From NCBI RefSeq assembly GCF_026242055.1, contig NZ_JAPJDL010000007.1, positions 253,693-317,692 on the forward strand: a stretch of 64,000 nucleotides of DNA, read 5' to 3'. Below the pieces are notes generated by a model. It ran no database searches, was not told the origin of the DNA, and worked only from the letters and a program-made list of their open reading frames with translations. Position 1 is the first letter of the stretch. Each line of letters opens with the position of its first letter. Positions 41,659 to 51,500 of the stretch are shown in pieces. The DNA comes from Lentzea sp. NEAU-D7 (GTDB taxonomy: Bacteria > Actinomycetota > Actinomycetes > Mycobacteriales > Pseudonocardiaceae). Both the position numbers and the translations under genes were made by a program.

Positions 41659-44600
41659 CCGATCTCGTTCAGAAGCGCGTCCGTGGTGGCAGTCCGGGTC
41701 TTCTTGCTCTTGAGGGACTCGATCGTCTTTCCGATTTTCCACGTACCGCCGTTATGAGACCCGTCACCATCACCGATGTCCTGCACGATGTAGTCCTTCT
41801 TGCCCTCGAACACGATCTGACCCTTGATCAAGGTGCTCGTCTTCTTGTAGCCGAGGTAAGCGGCGAGGTCCTTGGCCTGCTTGTTGGTCAGTGGCTGGTT
41901 TCTGCCCTTCACCTGAGTTTCCAGCGGCGGAAAGTCTTCGTCGTTGCCGTTGTGCACCAGCACCGACGTTCGGCCGGCCATCACATAGTAGGTGTGTACG
42001 ACGTCGATCGTCAGGTTGTAGGTGCGGGATTGCCCTGTGTAATGACGGGCCCAAGCCACGGACACGCGACCGTTGCCGGACGTGTTGAGCTGGTCTCCTG
42101 GCTTCAGGTCTGCGGCGAACACCCAATCACCAGCTGTCACGCTGTAGAAGCGGTGATGAGCTGTCGCGTTGATCGCCTCAACGCCGTTCGGCGTCGCGAT
42201 GGTCAGGTCAACGTAATCCTTGTCCTCGTCCGTGACGTGAACGAAGCGAACGGCATGTTGTTCCGCGGTGTCGCTCTCAGGGTCGCTGTTGGCGACCTCA
42301 TCTCCGACCCGGATTTCATCGATCCGCTTGGTCGAGCCATCAGCCATCAACACCAGCGTGTCCCCGGTGAAGCTGTTCTTGCCAAAACACGAAGCTGTCC
42401 GGCTCTTGGTGGTGCTGGGTGAACGGGGCCCCTTGGTGTCCATCGCCGCGTCGACCTGGGCCTCAGGCCCCTCGTTCATGGCGATCAGCAACCCGACGGC
42501 CATGGAAGCCACCGCGCAAGGCGCGAACCTGTTGCACACGAACTGGAAGGCGACCTCGAGGATCGCCTTGCCCACCGGGTTCGGCTCCAGCAGCCCCATC
42601 GCGTCGGCAGCGCTGCAGAAGTCACGATCCGCGGCACTCGCACGCTGACAAGTCCGCTTCGCCCAGGCCTCGACGCCTTCCAGGTAGTCGTTGTTGCCGA
42701 AGGTGCCGTAAACGACCCGGCTGTTGAGCTCCTTCAACGTGGGCACGCGGCGGCCGCCGATCATCGGCTGCTTGGCCGTGTTCTCGTTGCGGCCCGTGCG
42801 GATCTGGTACGAGAGGTCGACTTCCTCCTGCGAGCGGCAGGAACCGGTCGGGTCGTAGGAGCAGCCGACGCCGTGGTTGTCGCCACTGCCCGCGTACTCG
42901 CAGCCGTCGCAGAAGAGACCGGACGGGTCCGCGAACGTCGTGGGGTTGTTGTTCGCGTAGGTGTAACCGGTCCAGGTCTGCGGGGCGGTGAGGTCGAGCA
43001 GCGGGTCGACCGAGATGAAGCGGCCGGTCGACGCGTCGTACTTGCGGGCGCCGATGTCCGTCAGGCCCGTCACGGACGACACCGGCTTGTCGAGGAAGCC
43101 TCTCCCGTTCGGCCAGGGGCCGCCGGTGATCTCGCCCAGCACGTTGCCGTACGGGTCTGATGCCCGGCGGGTGACGTCGCGGGAGACCGAGTCGACGGTC
43201 AGCTGGCCGGTCTGGTGGAGGTCGGACACCTCGAACTTGAAGTTGCCGCCGGCGATGCGCATGCCGACCTTGGTGCCGTTGTGCGCGTAGTAGCGGGTGC
43301 CGGTGACGATGCCGGACTCGTGGTTGCGGACGAGGTCCTGGCCCGGCGTGAACAGCGTCGTCTTGTCCGGGTCGCGGCGGATCAGCTGGTTGCCGTCGGC
43401 GTCGTAGATGTACGACGTGGTGCCTTCCGGCGCTGTGACGGACTTCAGCCTGCTCGAGTAGTCCCAGTCGAGGGTTTGGACGCCGGTGGGCAGGGTGCGC
43501 GTCTTGGTGTTGCCCGAGGCGTCGTAGGTGTACGAGGTGCCGTCGGAGGTGCTCGTCAGCGAGTGCGGACGAGCGGTGCCCGCGGCCGGGTACTCGTAGG
43601 TGGTGGTCTTGTCCGGCTGGCCCGCGGTCAGGCTGTGCGCGACCTGGGTCTTGCGCAGGCCGGTCGGCTCGAAGGTCCACGAGTGCCAGTACGGCGACAG
43701 GGTGCCGAGGGTCAGTTTGGACGGGGCGGTGGCGCAGGCGTCGGTCGACGTCCTGGCCTCGGTGAGGCGTTGCAGCGTGTCGTAGGCGAAGCACTGCGAG
43801 CGGACGCCGCGGTCGCCCTGGTTGTTGATCTGCTTGAGCAGGTTGCCCGCGTGGTCGTAGCTGTAGGTGGTCTCGTCGATCAGGGGTGACGGACCGCCGG
43901 AGAGCTTGGTGAGTGCCAGCCGGCGGGTGTGGGCGTCGTAGCCGAAGGACAGATCGGTGGCCGCGTTGTTGGCGCCCAGCACGTACTTCAGCGGTTCACC
44001 GAACGGGGTGTAGGTGGACGCGGAGACGTACGCGTTGTAGCCCTCGGTCTTCTCCGGCAGCCCGTACTTGGTGTACGACGTGGCGATCGGAACCCCGGGC
44101 AGCCCGCCCTTCGCCGGCAGCGTCAGGGTTTTCGGCAGGCCGGTCGTCGTGTAGGCGGTCTTCGTCGTGTAGGTGCCGGCCAGGCCGTGTTCCGACGTCG
44201 GAACGCGCAGGATCAGGTCGGTCACGTTGCCCGCGCCGTCGTAGGCGCTGGGGCCGGAGTCGAAGTTGCCGTTCGCGGTGTACCGCGTGTTGTAGAACGG
44301 AAGGCCGACGCCGTTGGTGGCACCGTCGTAACGCCACTGCGCGAGCATCGCGCCGGTCTTCGAGTCGGCGCGCTCGACAGTCCTGCGGCCGAGTTCGTCG
44401 TACTCGTAGAACAACGTCTGTCCGGCGGCGTTGCGGGTCGACTCGACCTGGCCGAGTGCGTCGTAGGTGGTGCTCACCGTGCCCGCGTCGGGATCGGTCT
44501 GGCTGATGACGCGGCCACGCAGGTCGTGGTTGAACGTCCACTCGTTGCCGGCCGTGTCCTTGATCTGGTCCAGCAGGCCGTTGGCGGTGTACCGGCGCGT

Positions 44601-47600
44601 GGTCGCCTGGAACGCGCCGCCGGAGACGACGGACCCGTTGACCGCGGGCGCGGTCGTGTACTGGCGGGTCTCCACTACCCGGCCGCGGGCGTCGTTGATC
44701 TGCTCGTTGATCACGCCGCCGGCCGGCGGGAACGTCGTGGTGCGGTCGCCGCCGTAGACGGTCTTGGTCTGCTCGACCGCCGTGAGCCCCTTGTAGGACG
44801 TGGCCTGCACGGCGCGACCGGAGCCGTCGAACTGAGTGACCGTGCGGTTGTCGACGGACGCTTCCGCGACGTCGACCAGCGTCGTGCCCGGAGCTCCCGC
44901 GACGAGGAAGTTGTTGTTGCTCGACACCGCCCAGCCGTGCGAGTCGTAGAACGTCTCGCTGACCACGCGGTTGGCCGACCCGTCGAGTGCTTCCGACTGC
45001 GTCTGACGCGATTGACCGAACGCGTCGAAGAGGCTGACCGCCGTCACGTAGTTCTTGCTGGTGCCGTTGTCGACGAGCGACTTGGACGTCACCGCGAGCG
45101 GCCCGTCGGCGCGAAGGACGTACTCGTACTTCACCGACGGATCGCTGATGCTCCTGGCCTGCCCCGGTTTCCACAACGCGGTCAGCCGGCCGAGCGCGTC
45201 GTAGGTCGCCTCCGTGACGCGGTTGCCCACGTCGGTGGTCTTGACGGTGGCGTTGCGCGACGGCTCGAACTCGACGGTGCTGGTCTGGTTCTTCGCGTTG
45301 ACGGAGACGATCTTCGACAGTCGTCCGCCGTCAGCCGGGGTGTAGCTGGTGAGGGTGGTGCGGTTGGACGCGTCGACGGTCTTGTTGGGCCGGCCCGACG
45401 AGTCGTAGGAGATGGTGCCGCTCGGCTGGAAGGTGAGCGAGCCGTCGGCGGCGCGCACCGCCTCGGAGGTGCTGGTCGGGTTGCCCACGCCGGGGATCGC
45501 GCCGAGCGTGGCCGAACCGTCGAAGTAGGTGCGGACCAGTTTGGTGACCGGCGCGGGCGCGACGCCCTCCGCCGGACAGGCCTGCTGGGACTGGACGACC
45601 TCGTAGATCCGGTCGCGGATGCCGAGTGCGAGGTTTTCCGCGAACCTGCTCGTCGTGCACAGGTCCGGGAGGCCGTCGGCGGAGTCGGTCTTCGCGATCA
45701 CCCGGCCGAGGGCGTCGTGGCGGTTGACCGTCGAGGCCTTCTTCTCCCCGCCACCGGCGAGGTAGGTGACGGACGCGGTGCCGGCGACCTCGACCACGTT
45801 GGCGGTCAGCGGCTCCAGGCCCGGGCGAGCCCGGCTGGCCGTCGGCGTGCCGACCACCGTCTGGGTGGAGAAGGTCGACGACAGGCGCGTGCCGCCGTCA
45901 CCGTCGAAGACCTCTTCCTCGCGAACGGTGCCGGCGAAGAGTTTGTTGTCCACAACGGACTGTCCGCGCGAGTCGGTGACGGTGCCGCCCATGCCGCGGT
46001 AGAACGTCGACCGGGTCAGGGTCTCCTTCTCCGGGCCGTCGCCGTCGCCCTTGAGGACCTCGGTCTTCTCGTAGCCGCGGAACTGGCCGTAGGTGCGGTG
46101 TTCAGGCTTGACGAGCTCGTTGTCGTCGAAGTGCCACGCGGGCGTGCCCAGGTAGCGGTACGTCGTGACCTGTTGCGGGGACACCGGTCGCGGGTCGTCG
46201 CCGACCTTGTTGCTGTCCTCGGCGACGACCTTGCGCACGACGTACTTGTGGAACAGGTCGAGCACGGGGTCGCTGTTGAGCGGCATCGTCCAGTACACCG
46301 GGTAGCACAGCCGGTCGTTCTGGGCGAAGTTCGTAGGGTGGCTGGACGCGGTGCAGTCCGGGTCGCTGTAGGTGATGTTGATCCGGCCGCCGGTGTCGGT
46401 GGTGACCTTCGTGAGACGCCAGTGGAAGTAGGCACCGGTCGAGTTGTAGCCCTCGACGCGGTTCGCGAGCGGCTGGCTCTCGAACGTGATCGGCGGCATG
46501 GCGATCGACGTGCCGTCCGGGTGGTAGCCGGTGCGCTTGATCGAGTCGAGCCGCAGTTCCTTGTCCGCCAGCTCGGGATAGGTCTGTCCCAGCTCGAACA
46601 CGTCCACCGGCTTCGTCACGCCGCCGACGGTGTACTGGGTGGTGATCTTGCTCAGCCGCTGGGTGGAGAAGAACGACGGGCCGTGGTTCTCACACGTCGC
46701 ACCCGGCTTGCAGATCTGGTCCTGGGGCAGGTCCGGCCAGTACTTGGCCTTGGACTCGTCGAGCTGCGCGAGGTCGCAGTTGTAACCGTCGGCCGGGACG
46801 CACCGGGCGGCCGGGGTGAACACGATCTGGTTCGGCGCGGGCGTGGTGTAGATGGAGCCGCCGACCTTGCGCAGCCCGTAGTCGATGCGGCTCAGCGTGC
46901 CGCCGCGGGTGTACTCAACGCCCGTGTTCTTGCCGTTGGCGCCGTAGAAGTTGGTTTCAGGCGTGTAGTAGTACGAGGTGACGTTGCCGTGCGGGTCCTC
47001 GACGAAGTCGAGCATCCAGCGCCATCCGCGCTTGCACCACGAGTCGGCGAAAGTGGCGCGGTAGCAGCTGTCTCCGGCCTTGGGGTAGTAGACCGGCACA
47101 CCCCAGGCGGACTTGGTCTCCTCCTGGCCGTTGTAGCCGTCACCCCTGTTGCGGCCGAAGTAGTAGCTCACACCGTCGGTGGTGGTGATCTTCCAGTGCT
47201 CACCCTCGGCAAGGCCGTTGGCGGCTCCCTGCACGAGCTCCACCCTGGCGCCGTGGTCACCCGAGGTGCGCCAGACACCGGTGTTGTCGTCGCGCACGAG
47301 CTGGTTGGACTGACCACCGAGGTTCATCGTGACGATCTGGCCCTGCCAGCAGTTGTCCGCGGTCTGCTGGGCCTGTGGGAGCGTCTTGTCCTCGCTGCAC
47401 GGCTTGTAGGAGCGCTCGATGAAACCGGGGGTGTAGTCCCAGCCTTGACCGATCCACGACGCCTGGCCGTTCGTCGCGGACGTCCGTCCATCCACACTGG
47501 AAGAGCTGTAGGCGAGCGAGAGCTTCGGGGCGACCTTGCCCGAGGCCGGGGCCGGGACGTCGATCGGGTAGGACCAGCTGAACGAACCGGTGCCGGGCGA

Positions 47601-48338
47601 GACGGACCAGTTGCCGGACGGACCGAGGGAGCTCGCCTTGAACGTGCCTTGAGGGCCGGACTGGTCCGCCACCGCGGCGAGCAGCACCGGTTCGGCGGGG
47701 ATGTCGGCGGAGACCGTGCGCTTGGCGCGGTCGTTGTGAGACGGGATTCGTTGCTGGACTCGGCACTCGGGGCGTTCCGGAGTGGTCAGCGCGCAGGCGG
47801 GCATCGTGGCCAGACCCAGTCGTGAACCGAAGGAGCCGCCGATGGCCTTGTCGAACTCCCCGTAGGAGAGACCCACTGAGAGTGTGTCTCCGTCCTTCGC
47901 CTCACCGGTCGGGCGGACATCGAGGACCACACCGGAGACGCCGGCCTTGCGGCTCTGCTCCTGGTCGACCACCGCAGCCGCGACGACCTGCGGCTTTCCG
48001 GTCTTCTTCGCGACGGTGACCGGCGTCTTCGCGACTTGACGGGGGTTGCTCGTGGCCAGCACGGTGCCGCGGGCGCCCGACGGCCAGCGCGCGTCGCGCA
48101 GCTCGCCGTTCTCCGGGGCCGACGGCTCTTCCCGTTGTGCCACGGGAAGATCGACGTGATCGAGCACGCGCGCGGAAACGGTGCTCGTCTCCTGCGTCGA
48201 CGACCTGGTGACGGTGATGGCCACGGCGGTCGAGGACAGGACGGCGAGCACCGCGAGAAGTGCGATCCTGGTTCGATTGCGTCTGCGTCTCAGGCCCGAA
48301 CCGGCCGATTCAGCACGCGCGAAATCTCCGTCCAACAC
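41652..48338 (-). CDS. Rhs polymorphic toxin with HINT and C-terminal toxin domain
   Basis: The protein is about 2,228 aa. A hydrophobic segment follows basic residues near the N-terminus (export or anchor). A SpvB-like/TcdB-type start (LSLAYSSSSVDGR) leads to many YD repeats (for example YDALGRLTALWK) and the Rhs core end GARKYDASTGRFISVDP. A HINT autoprotease spans Cys1984 (SCFGKNSFTGDT) to the terminal VLVHN near 2130 and would release the last 98 residues. That tip (KYLGY-like AAYLGYKKTS, then GSHNGGTWKIG and SKKTRTATTD) resembles Ntox21-type toxins, thought to be RNases. GTG 48338 follows GGGGGG. An immunity gene follows. Confidence 0.85.
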   Translation of the reverse strand: MLDGDFARAESAGSGLRRRRNRTRIALLAVLAVLSSTAVAITVTRSSTQETSTVSARVLDHVDLPVAQREEPSAPENGELRDARWPSGARGTVLATSNPRQVAKTPVTVAKKTGKPQVVAAAVVDQEQSRKAGVSGVVLDVRPTGEAKDGDTLSVGLSYGEFDKAIGGSFGSRLGLATMPACALTTPERPECRVQQRIPSHNDRAKRTVSADIPAEPVLLAAVADQSGPQGTFKASSLGPSGNWSVSPGTGSFSWSYPIDVPAPASGKVAPKLSLAYSSSSVDGRTSATNGQASWIGQGWDYTPGFIERSYKPCSEDKTLPQAQQTADNCWQGQIVTMNLGGQSNQLVRDDNTGVWRTSGDHGARVELVQGAANGLAEGEHWKITTTDGVSYYFGRNRGDGYNGQEETKSAWGVPVYYPKAGDSCYRATFADSWCKRGWRWMLDFVEDPHGNVTSYYYTPETNFYGANGKNTGVEYTRGGTLSRIDYGLRKVGGSIYTTPAPNQIVFTPAARCVPADGYNCDLAQLDESKAKYWPDLPQDQICKPGATCENHGPSFFSTQRLSKITTQYTVGGVTKPVDVFELGQTYPELADKELRLDSIKRTGYHPDGTSIAMPPITFESQPLANRVEGYNSTGAYFHWRLTKVTTDTGGRINITYSDPDCTASSHPTNFAQNDRLCYPVYWTMPLNSDPVLDLFHKYVVRKVVAEDSNKVGDDPRPVSPQQVTTYRYLGTPAWHFDDNELVKPEHRTYGQFRGYEKTEVLKGDGDGPEKETLTRSTFYRGMGGTVTDSRGQSVVDNKLFAGTVREEEVFDGDGGTRLSSTFSTQTVVGTPTASRARPGLEPLTANVVEVAGTASVTYLAGGGEKKASTVNRHDALGRVIAKTDSADGLPDLCTTSRFAENLALGIRDRIYEVVQSQQACPAEGVAPAPVTKLVRTYFDGSATLGAIPGVGNPTSTSEAVRAADGSLTFQPSGTISYDSSGRPNKTVDASNRTTLTSYTPADGGRLSKIVSVNAKNQTSTVEFEPSRNATVKTTDVGNRVTEATYDALGRLTALWKPGQARSISDPSVKYEYVLRADGPLAVTSKSLVDNGTSKNYVTAVSLFDAFGQSRQTQSEALDGSANRVVSETFYDSHGWAVSSNNNFLVAGAPGTTLVDVAEASVDNRTVTQFDGSGRAVQATSYKGLTAVEQTKTVYGGDRTTTFPPAGGVINEQINDARGRVVETRQYTTAPAVNGSVVSGGAFQATTRRYTANGLLDQIKDTAGNEWTFNHDLRGRVISQTDPDAGTVSTTYDALGQVESTRNAAGQTLFYEYDELGRRTVERADSKTGAMLAQWRYDGATNGVGLPFYNTRYTANGNFDSGPSAYDGAGNVTDLILRVPTSEHGLAGTYTTKTAYTTTGLPKTLTLPAKGGLPGVPIATSYTKYGLPEKTEGYNAYVSASTYTPFGEPLKYVLGANNAATDLSFGYDAHTRRLALTKLSGGPSPLIDETTYSYDHAGNLLKQINNQGDRGVRSQCFAYDTLQRLTEARTSTDACATAPSKLTLGTLSPYWHSWTFEPTGLRKTQVAHSLTAGQPDKTTTYEYPAAGTARPHSLTSTSDGTSYTYDASGNTKTRTLPTGVQTLDWDYSSRLKSVTAPEGTTSYIYDADGNQLIRRDPDKTTLFTPGQDLVRNHESGIVTGTRYYAHNGTKVGMRIAGGNFKFEVSDLHQTGQLTVDSVSRDVTRRASDPYGNVLGEITGGPWPNGRGFLDKPVSSVTGLTDIGARKYDASTGRFISVDPLLDLTAPQTWTGYTYANNNPTTFADPSGLFCDGCEYAGSGDNHGVGCSYDPTGSCRSQEEVDLSYQIRTGRNENTAKQPMIGGRRVPTLKELNSRVVYGTFGNNDYLEGVEAWAKRTCQRASAADRDFCSAADAMGLLEPNPVGKAILEVAFQFVCNRFAPCAVASMAVGLLIAMNEGPEAQVDAAMDTKGPRSPSTTKSRTASCFGKNSFTGDTLVLMADGSTKRIDEIRVGDEVANSDPESDTAEQHAVRFVHVTDEDKDYVDLTIATPNGVEAINATAHHRFYSVTAGDWVFAADLKPGDQLNTSGNGRVSVAWARHYTGQSRTYNLTIDVVHTYYVMAGRTSVLVHNGNDEDFPPLETQVKGRNQPLTNKQAKDLAAYLGYKKTSTLIKGQIVFEGKKDYIVQDIGDGDGSHNGGTWKIGKTIESLKSKKTRTATTDALLNEIGC

Positions 48339-48544
48339 GTACACCCCCCAGCGCACTGGTACCCCGCACGGAGCACCGCGACGGGGACTGTAAGCCAGCG
48401 ACCGGCGGTTCGGGAAGATGCATTTCAGATGTTGTTCACAGCGTCACCCGAGTGGCCAACGTCCTCTGGCCTTTGAGGACTGGGCGGAGTTATCGTGCGC
48501 CGCGGCCGCACCTCGCGAGCCGGTCAGACCTGGGGGTTGTACAA
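48339..48544. other. Divergent promoter region of the Rhs and SGNH genes
   Basis: This 206-bp gap separates two very long divergent genes. Both are preceded by nearly the same leader: CTGGGGGGTGTAC before the Rhs GTG and CTGGGGGTTGTACAA before the other GTG. It suggests common ancestry or shared translation control. No clear -35/-10 pair could be assigned. Confidence 0.5.
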
Positions 48545-51500
48545 GTGCGTCCAAGATCGCTCTCTGCCAGAGGATCCAGAGCCAGGCTCGCCGTCGCCGT
48601 GCTCGCCGCGGCAGCGACGGCGTTGAGCCTCACCCAGCCCGTGATGGCGGCGCCCGGGCCCGCCGCTCCGCAGCCCGCCGCCGCATCGCCGACCGAGTCG
48701 AACGCGGCGACCGAGGCCCGGCGAACCGGTGAGCCGGTGGAGATCCCCGAGAAGACGACGGAGAACTCCGTCGTGCGCGCCAACCCGGACGGCACGACGA
48801 CCCTCAGCGTCCACAACCAGCCGGTGCGCGTGAAGCGCGACGGGAAGTGGATCGCCACGGACAACTCGTTGGTGCGGCACGCGGACGGCAGGATCGCGCC
48901 CAAGGCATCCACTTCGGACCTGATGTTCTCCGGCGGAGGCGACGGTCCGCTCGCGACGCTGAAGGACGGCGACAAGTCGGTCTCGCTCAACTGGGACAAG
49001 CCGCTGCCCGAACCCGTCATCGACGGTGACTCCGCCACCTACCCCGGTGTCCTACCCGGAGTAGACCTCAAGGTCAAGGCGAACAACCTCGGGTACTCGC
49101 ACGTCCTCGTCGTGCACAACGCCGAGGCCGCGGCCAACCCCGAACTGACCCGCATCAAGTACCGCCTCTCCGGCAACGGCGTTCAACTGTCCGAATCGGA
49201 CGACGTGCTGAAGGCCAGCGACAGCAAGGGGAACGTCGCGTTCGGCGGTTCGTCGCCGATCATGTGGGACTCCTCCAAGGCCGGCAAGCCGGGCTCGGTT
49301 CAGGGCATCGACCCCTCCAACGGCAAGATCTCCAAGCTGGACGTGACCGCCAAGCCCGCCGGCGACGGCGCGACGGAGGTGGAGATCAAGCCCGCTCCCG
49401 GCGCTCTGACCGGGCCGGACGTGCGGTACCCCGTCTACATCGATCCTCCGCTCTCGAAGAACCGGACGAACTGGATCACGGTCACCAGCGCGGGCTGGCA
49501 GACCTGGAACACCGGCGACTGGGCCAAGGTCGGCTACTGCGACAGGTACCGCGACAGCAACTGCGGTAGCACGAGCTTCAAGGCCCGGTCCTACTTCGAC
49601 TTCCCCGTGAGCGAGCTCAACCACCGCTTCGGTTACGAGGCCACGATCTTCGACGCCGGTTTCTGGGTGACCCAGGCGCACACCGCGATGGGCTGCACCT
49701 CGGAACCGACCGTCGCGATGATCGGTTCCGGCATCAACTCCGGCACGAGGTGGCCGGGGCCCGCCAGCACGACCGACATCGACACGAAGTGGTCCAACGC
49801 CGGCGACCAGTGCGGTGGCGCGCGCGAGGTGGAATTCGAGGTCGAGGGCGTTGCCAGGGACGCGGCCAGGTGGGACTACCAGTGGCTCAACCTCGGTCTG
49901 CGGGCGCCCGGCAACGAGGACACGATGGACCACTGGAAGCGGTTCGGCAACAACCCCCGCCTCGACATCAAGTTCTCGTTCCGGCCCCAGAACCCGAAGC
50001 CGTACTCGGTCAGCAACTCCGTGATATGCGACGGCTCGATCTTCACGCCGGACTCCAAGCCCACCGTCTCGTCGACGATGGAGGACAGCAACAACCCGCC
50101 GCTCAACCTCCACCTCTTCCACGAGATCATCAACGCGGACGGGACCACCGTCGCCAAGACCGGTGTCCCGCCGGAGATCTCGTCCGGTTCGGTCGGCAGC
50201 TTCACGAGCGACAACACGCTCATCGACGGGCTGTACAAGTACAAGTCGGCCGGCCGGAACATCTACCCGGGCAACGCCGGGTACTACCTGTGGTCCGACG
50301 AGTCGCCGCACACCCACTTCTACATCCGCGGCACACCGATCACCCAGGTTCCGACGATCAAGAGCGACGACTACGTCGGCAGCTACTGGTCGCGGCCTCA
50401 GAACCAGCCCGGCAAGTTCACCTTCAACTCCAACGGCGCCAAGTACATCTCCGGTTTCACCTACACCTTCGCCGGTGCGGGTACCGAGACGCTGCCCTCC
50501 ACGACGGACTGCGATTACAACAGGACGTTCGACAACGGCGGCTGGGTGAGCACGACCAACGGATCCGCCTCCATCACCGTTCCGTCCAACCTGGCGCCCG
50601 GCAGGCACACGCTGCACGTGCGGAGCTTCGACCAGGCCCACAAGCTGTCACCTGAGTCGCAGGCGTTCGAGTTCTACGTGTCGCCCTCGTTCGTCACGCC
50701 GGCTCCGACGGCGAAGTACGAGTTCGAGAACACCCCTGACGTGTACTCGCCGGAGTCGCAGGGAATGGAGTTCAACTTCGTCCCGGACGCCGCGGCTTCC
50801 GGCGGGAAGTACCTGTCGATGCAGTCGACCACCGACGGTGCGTGGGTGACCTTCGAGTTCCGGGTGCCCGCCAACGGTGACTACGACATCACCGCAGGGC
50901 TGATGAACAGTACGACCGCGTGGCCGGATCAGCTCACCTTCGCGCTCAACGGCGCCCCGGTGAGCAAGCCGTTCGTCTCCAACTCCGCGACACCCAGGTA
51001 TGACAAGCTGAAACTCGCGGGCGTCCAACTGGCGGCGGGATGGCACCGGCTCAAGGTGACCATGAACAAGAAGCCCGGCTCGACCGCGACCACCTTCAAG
51101 ACCGGGTTCGACTTCCTCGAGCTCTCGCCCACCGTCAAGCTCGACGCCGAGGCCATGCCGGTCGTCGCCACCGACAAGACGCTGGACCACATGCCCGACT
51201 GCTGCGGTCCCGCCTGGAACAGCGGCGCTCAGCGCCGCTTCGACAACGACGAGCTCGGCAAGTCGTTCACCCTCGAGTTCAGCACGCCGATCGAGGCCGA
51301 CTACTCCGTCGGGCTCGGCATGACCGCCGCGTTCCACTACGGCAACTTCAGCGTGAAGATCGACGACAGGCCGATCGGCAGGACCGACACGACACCCGTC
51401 AACGGCTACGACCCCGCGGCTGTCGCGAAGTTCGTGCCGCTCAACGGTGTGCACCTCACCGCGGGCAAGCACAAGATCACGTTCACGGCGGTCGGCACCG

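Noticed and set aside
43929..47825. 1,298-codon plus-strand frame antisense to the Rhs gene
   Set aside because: The minus strand has clear YD repeats, while this frame is Val/Gly/Arg-rich without motifs.
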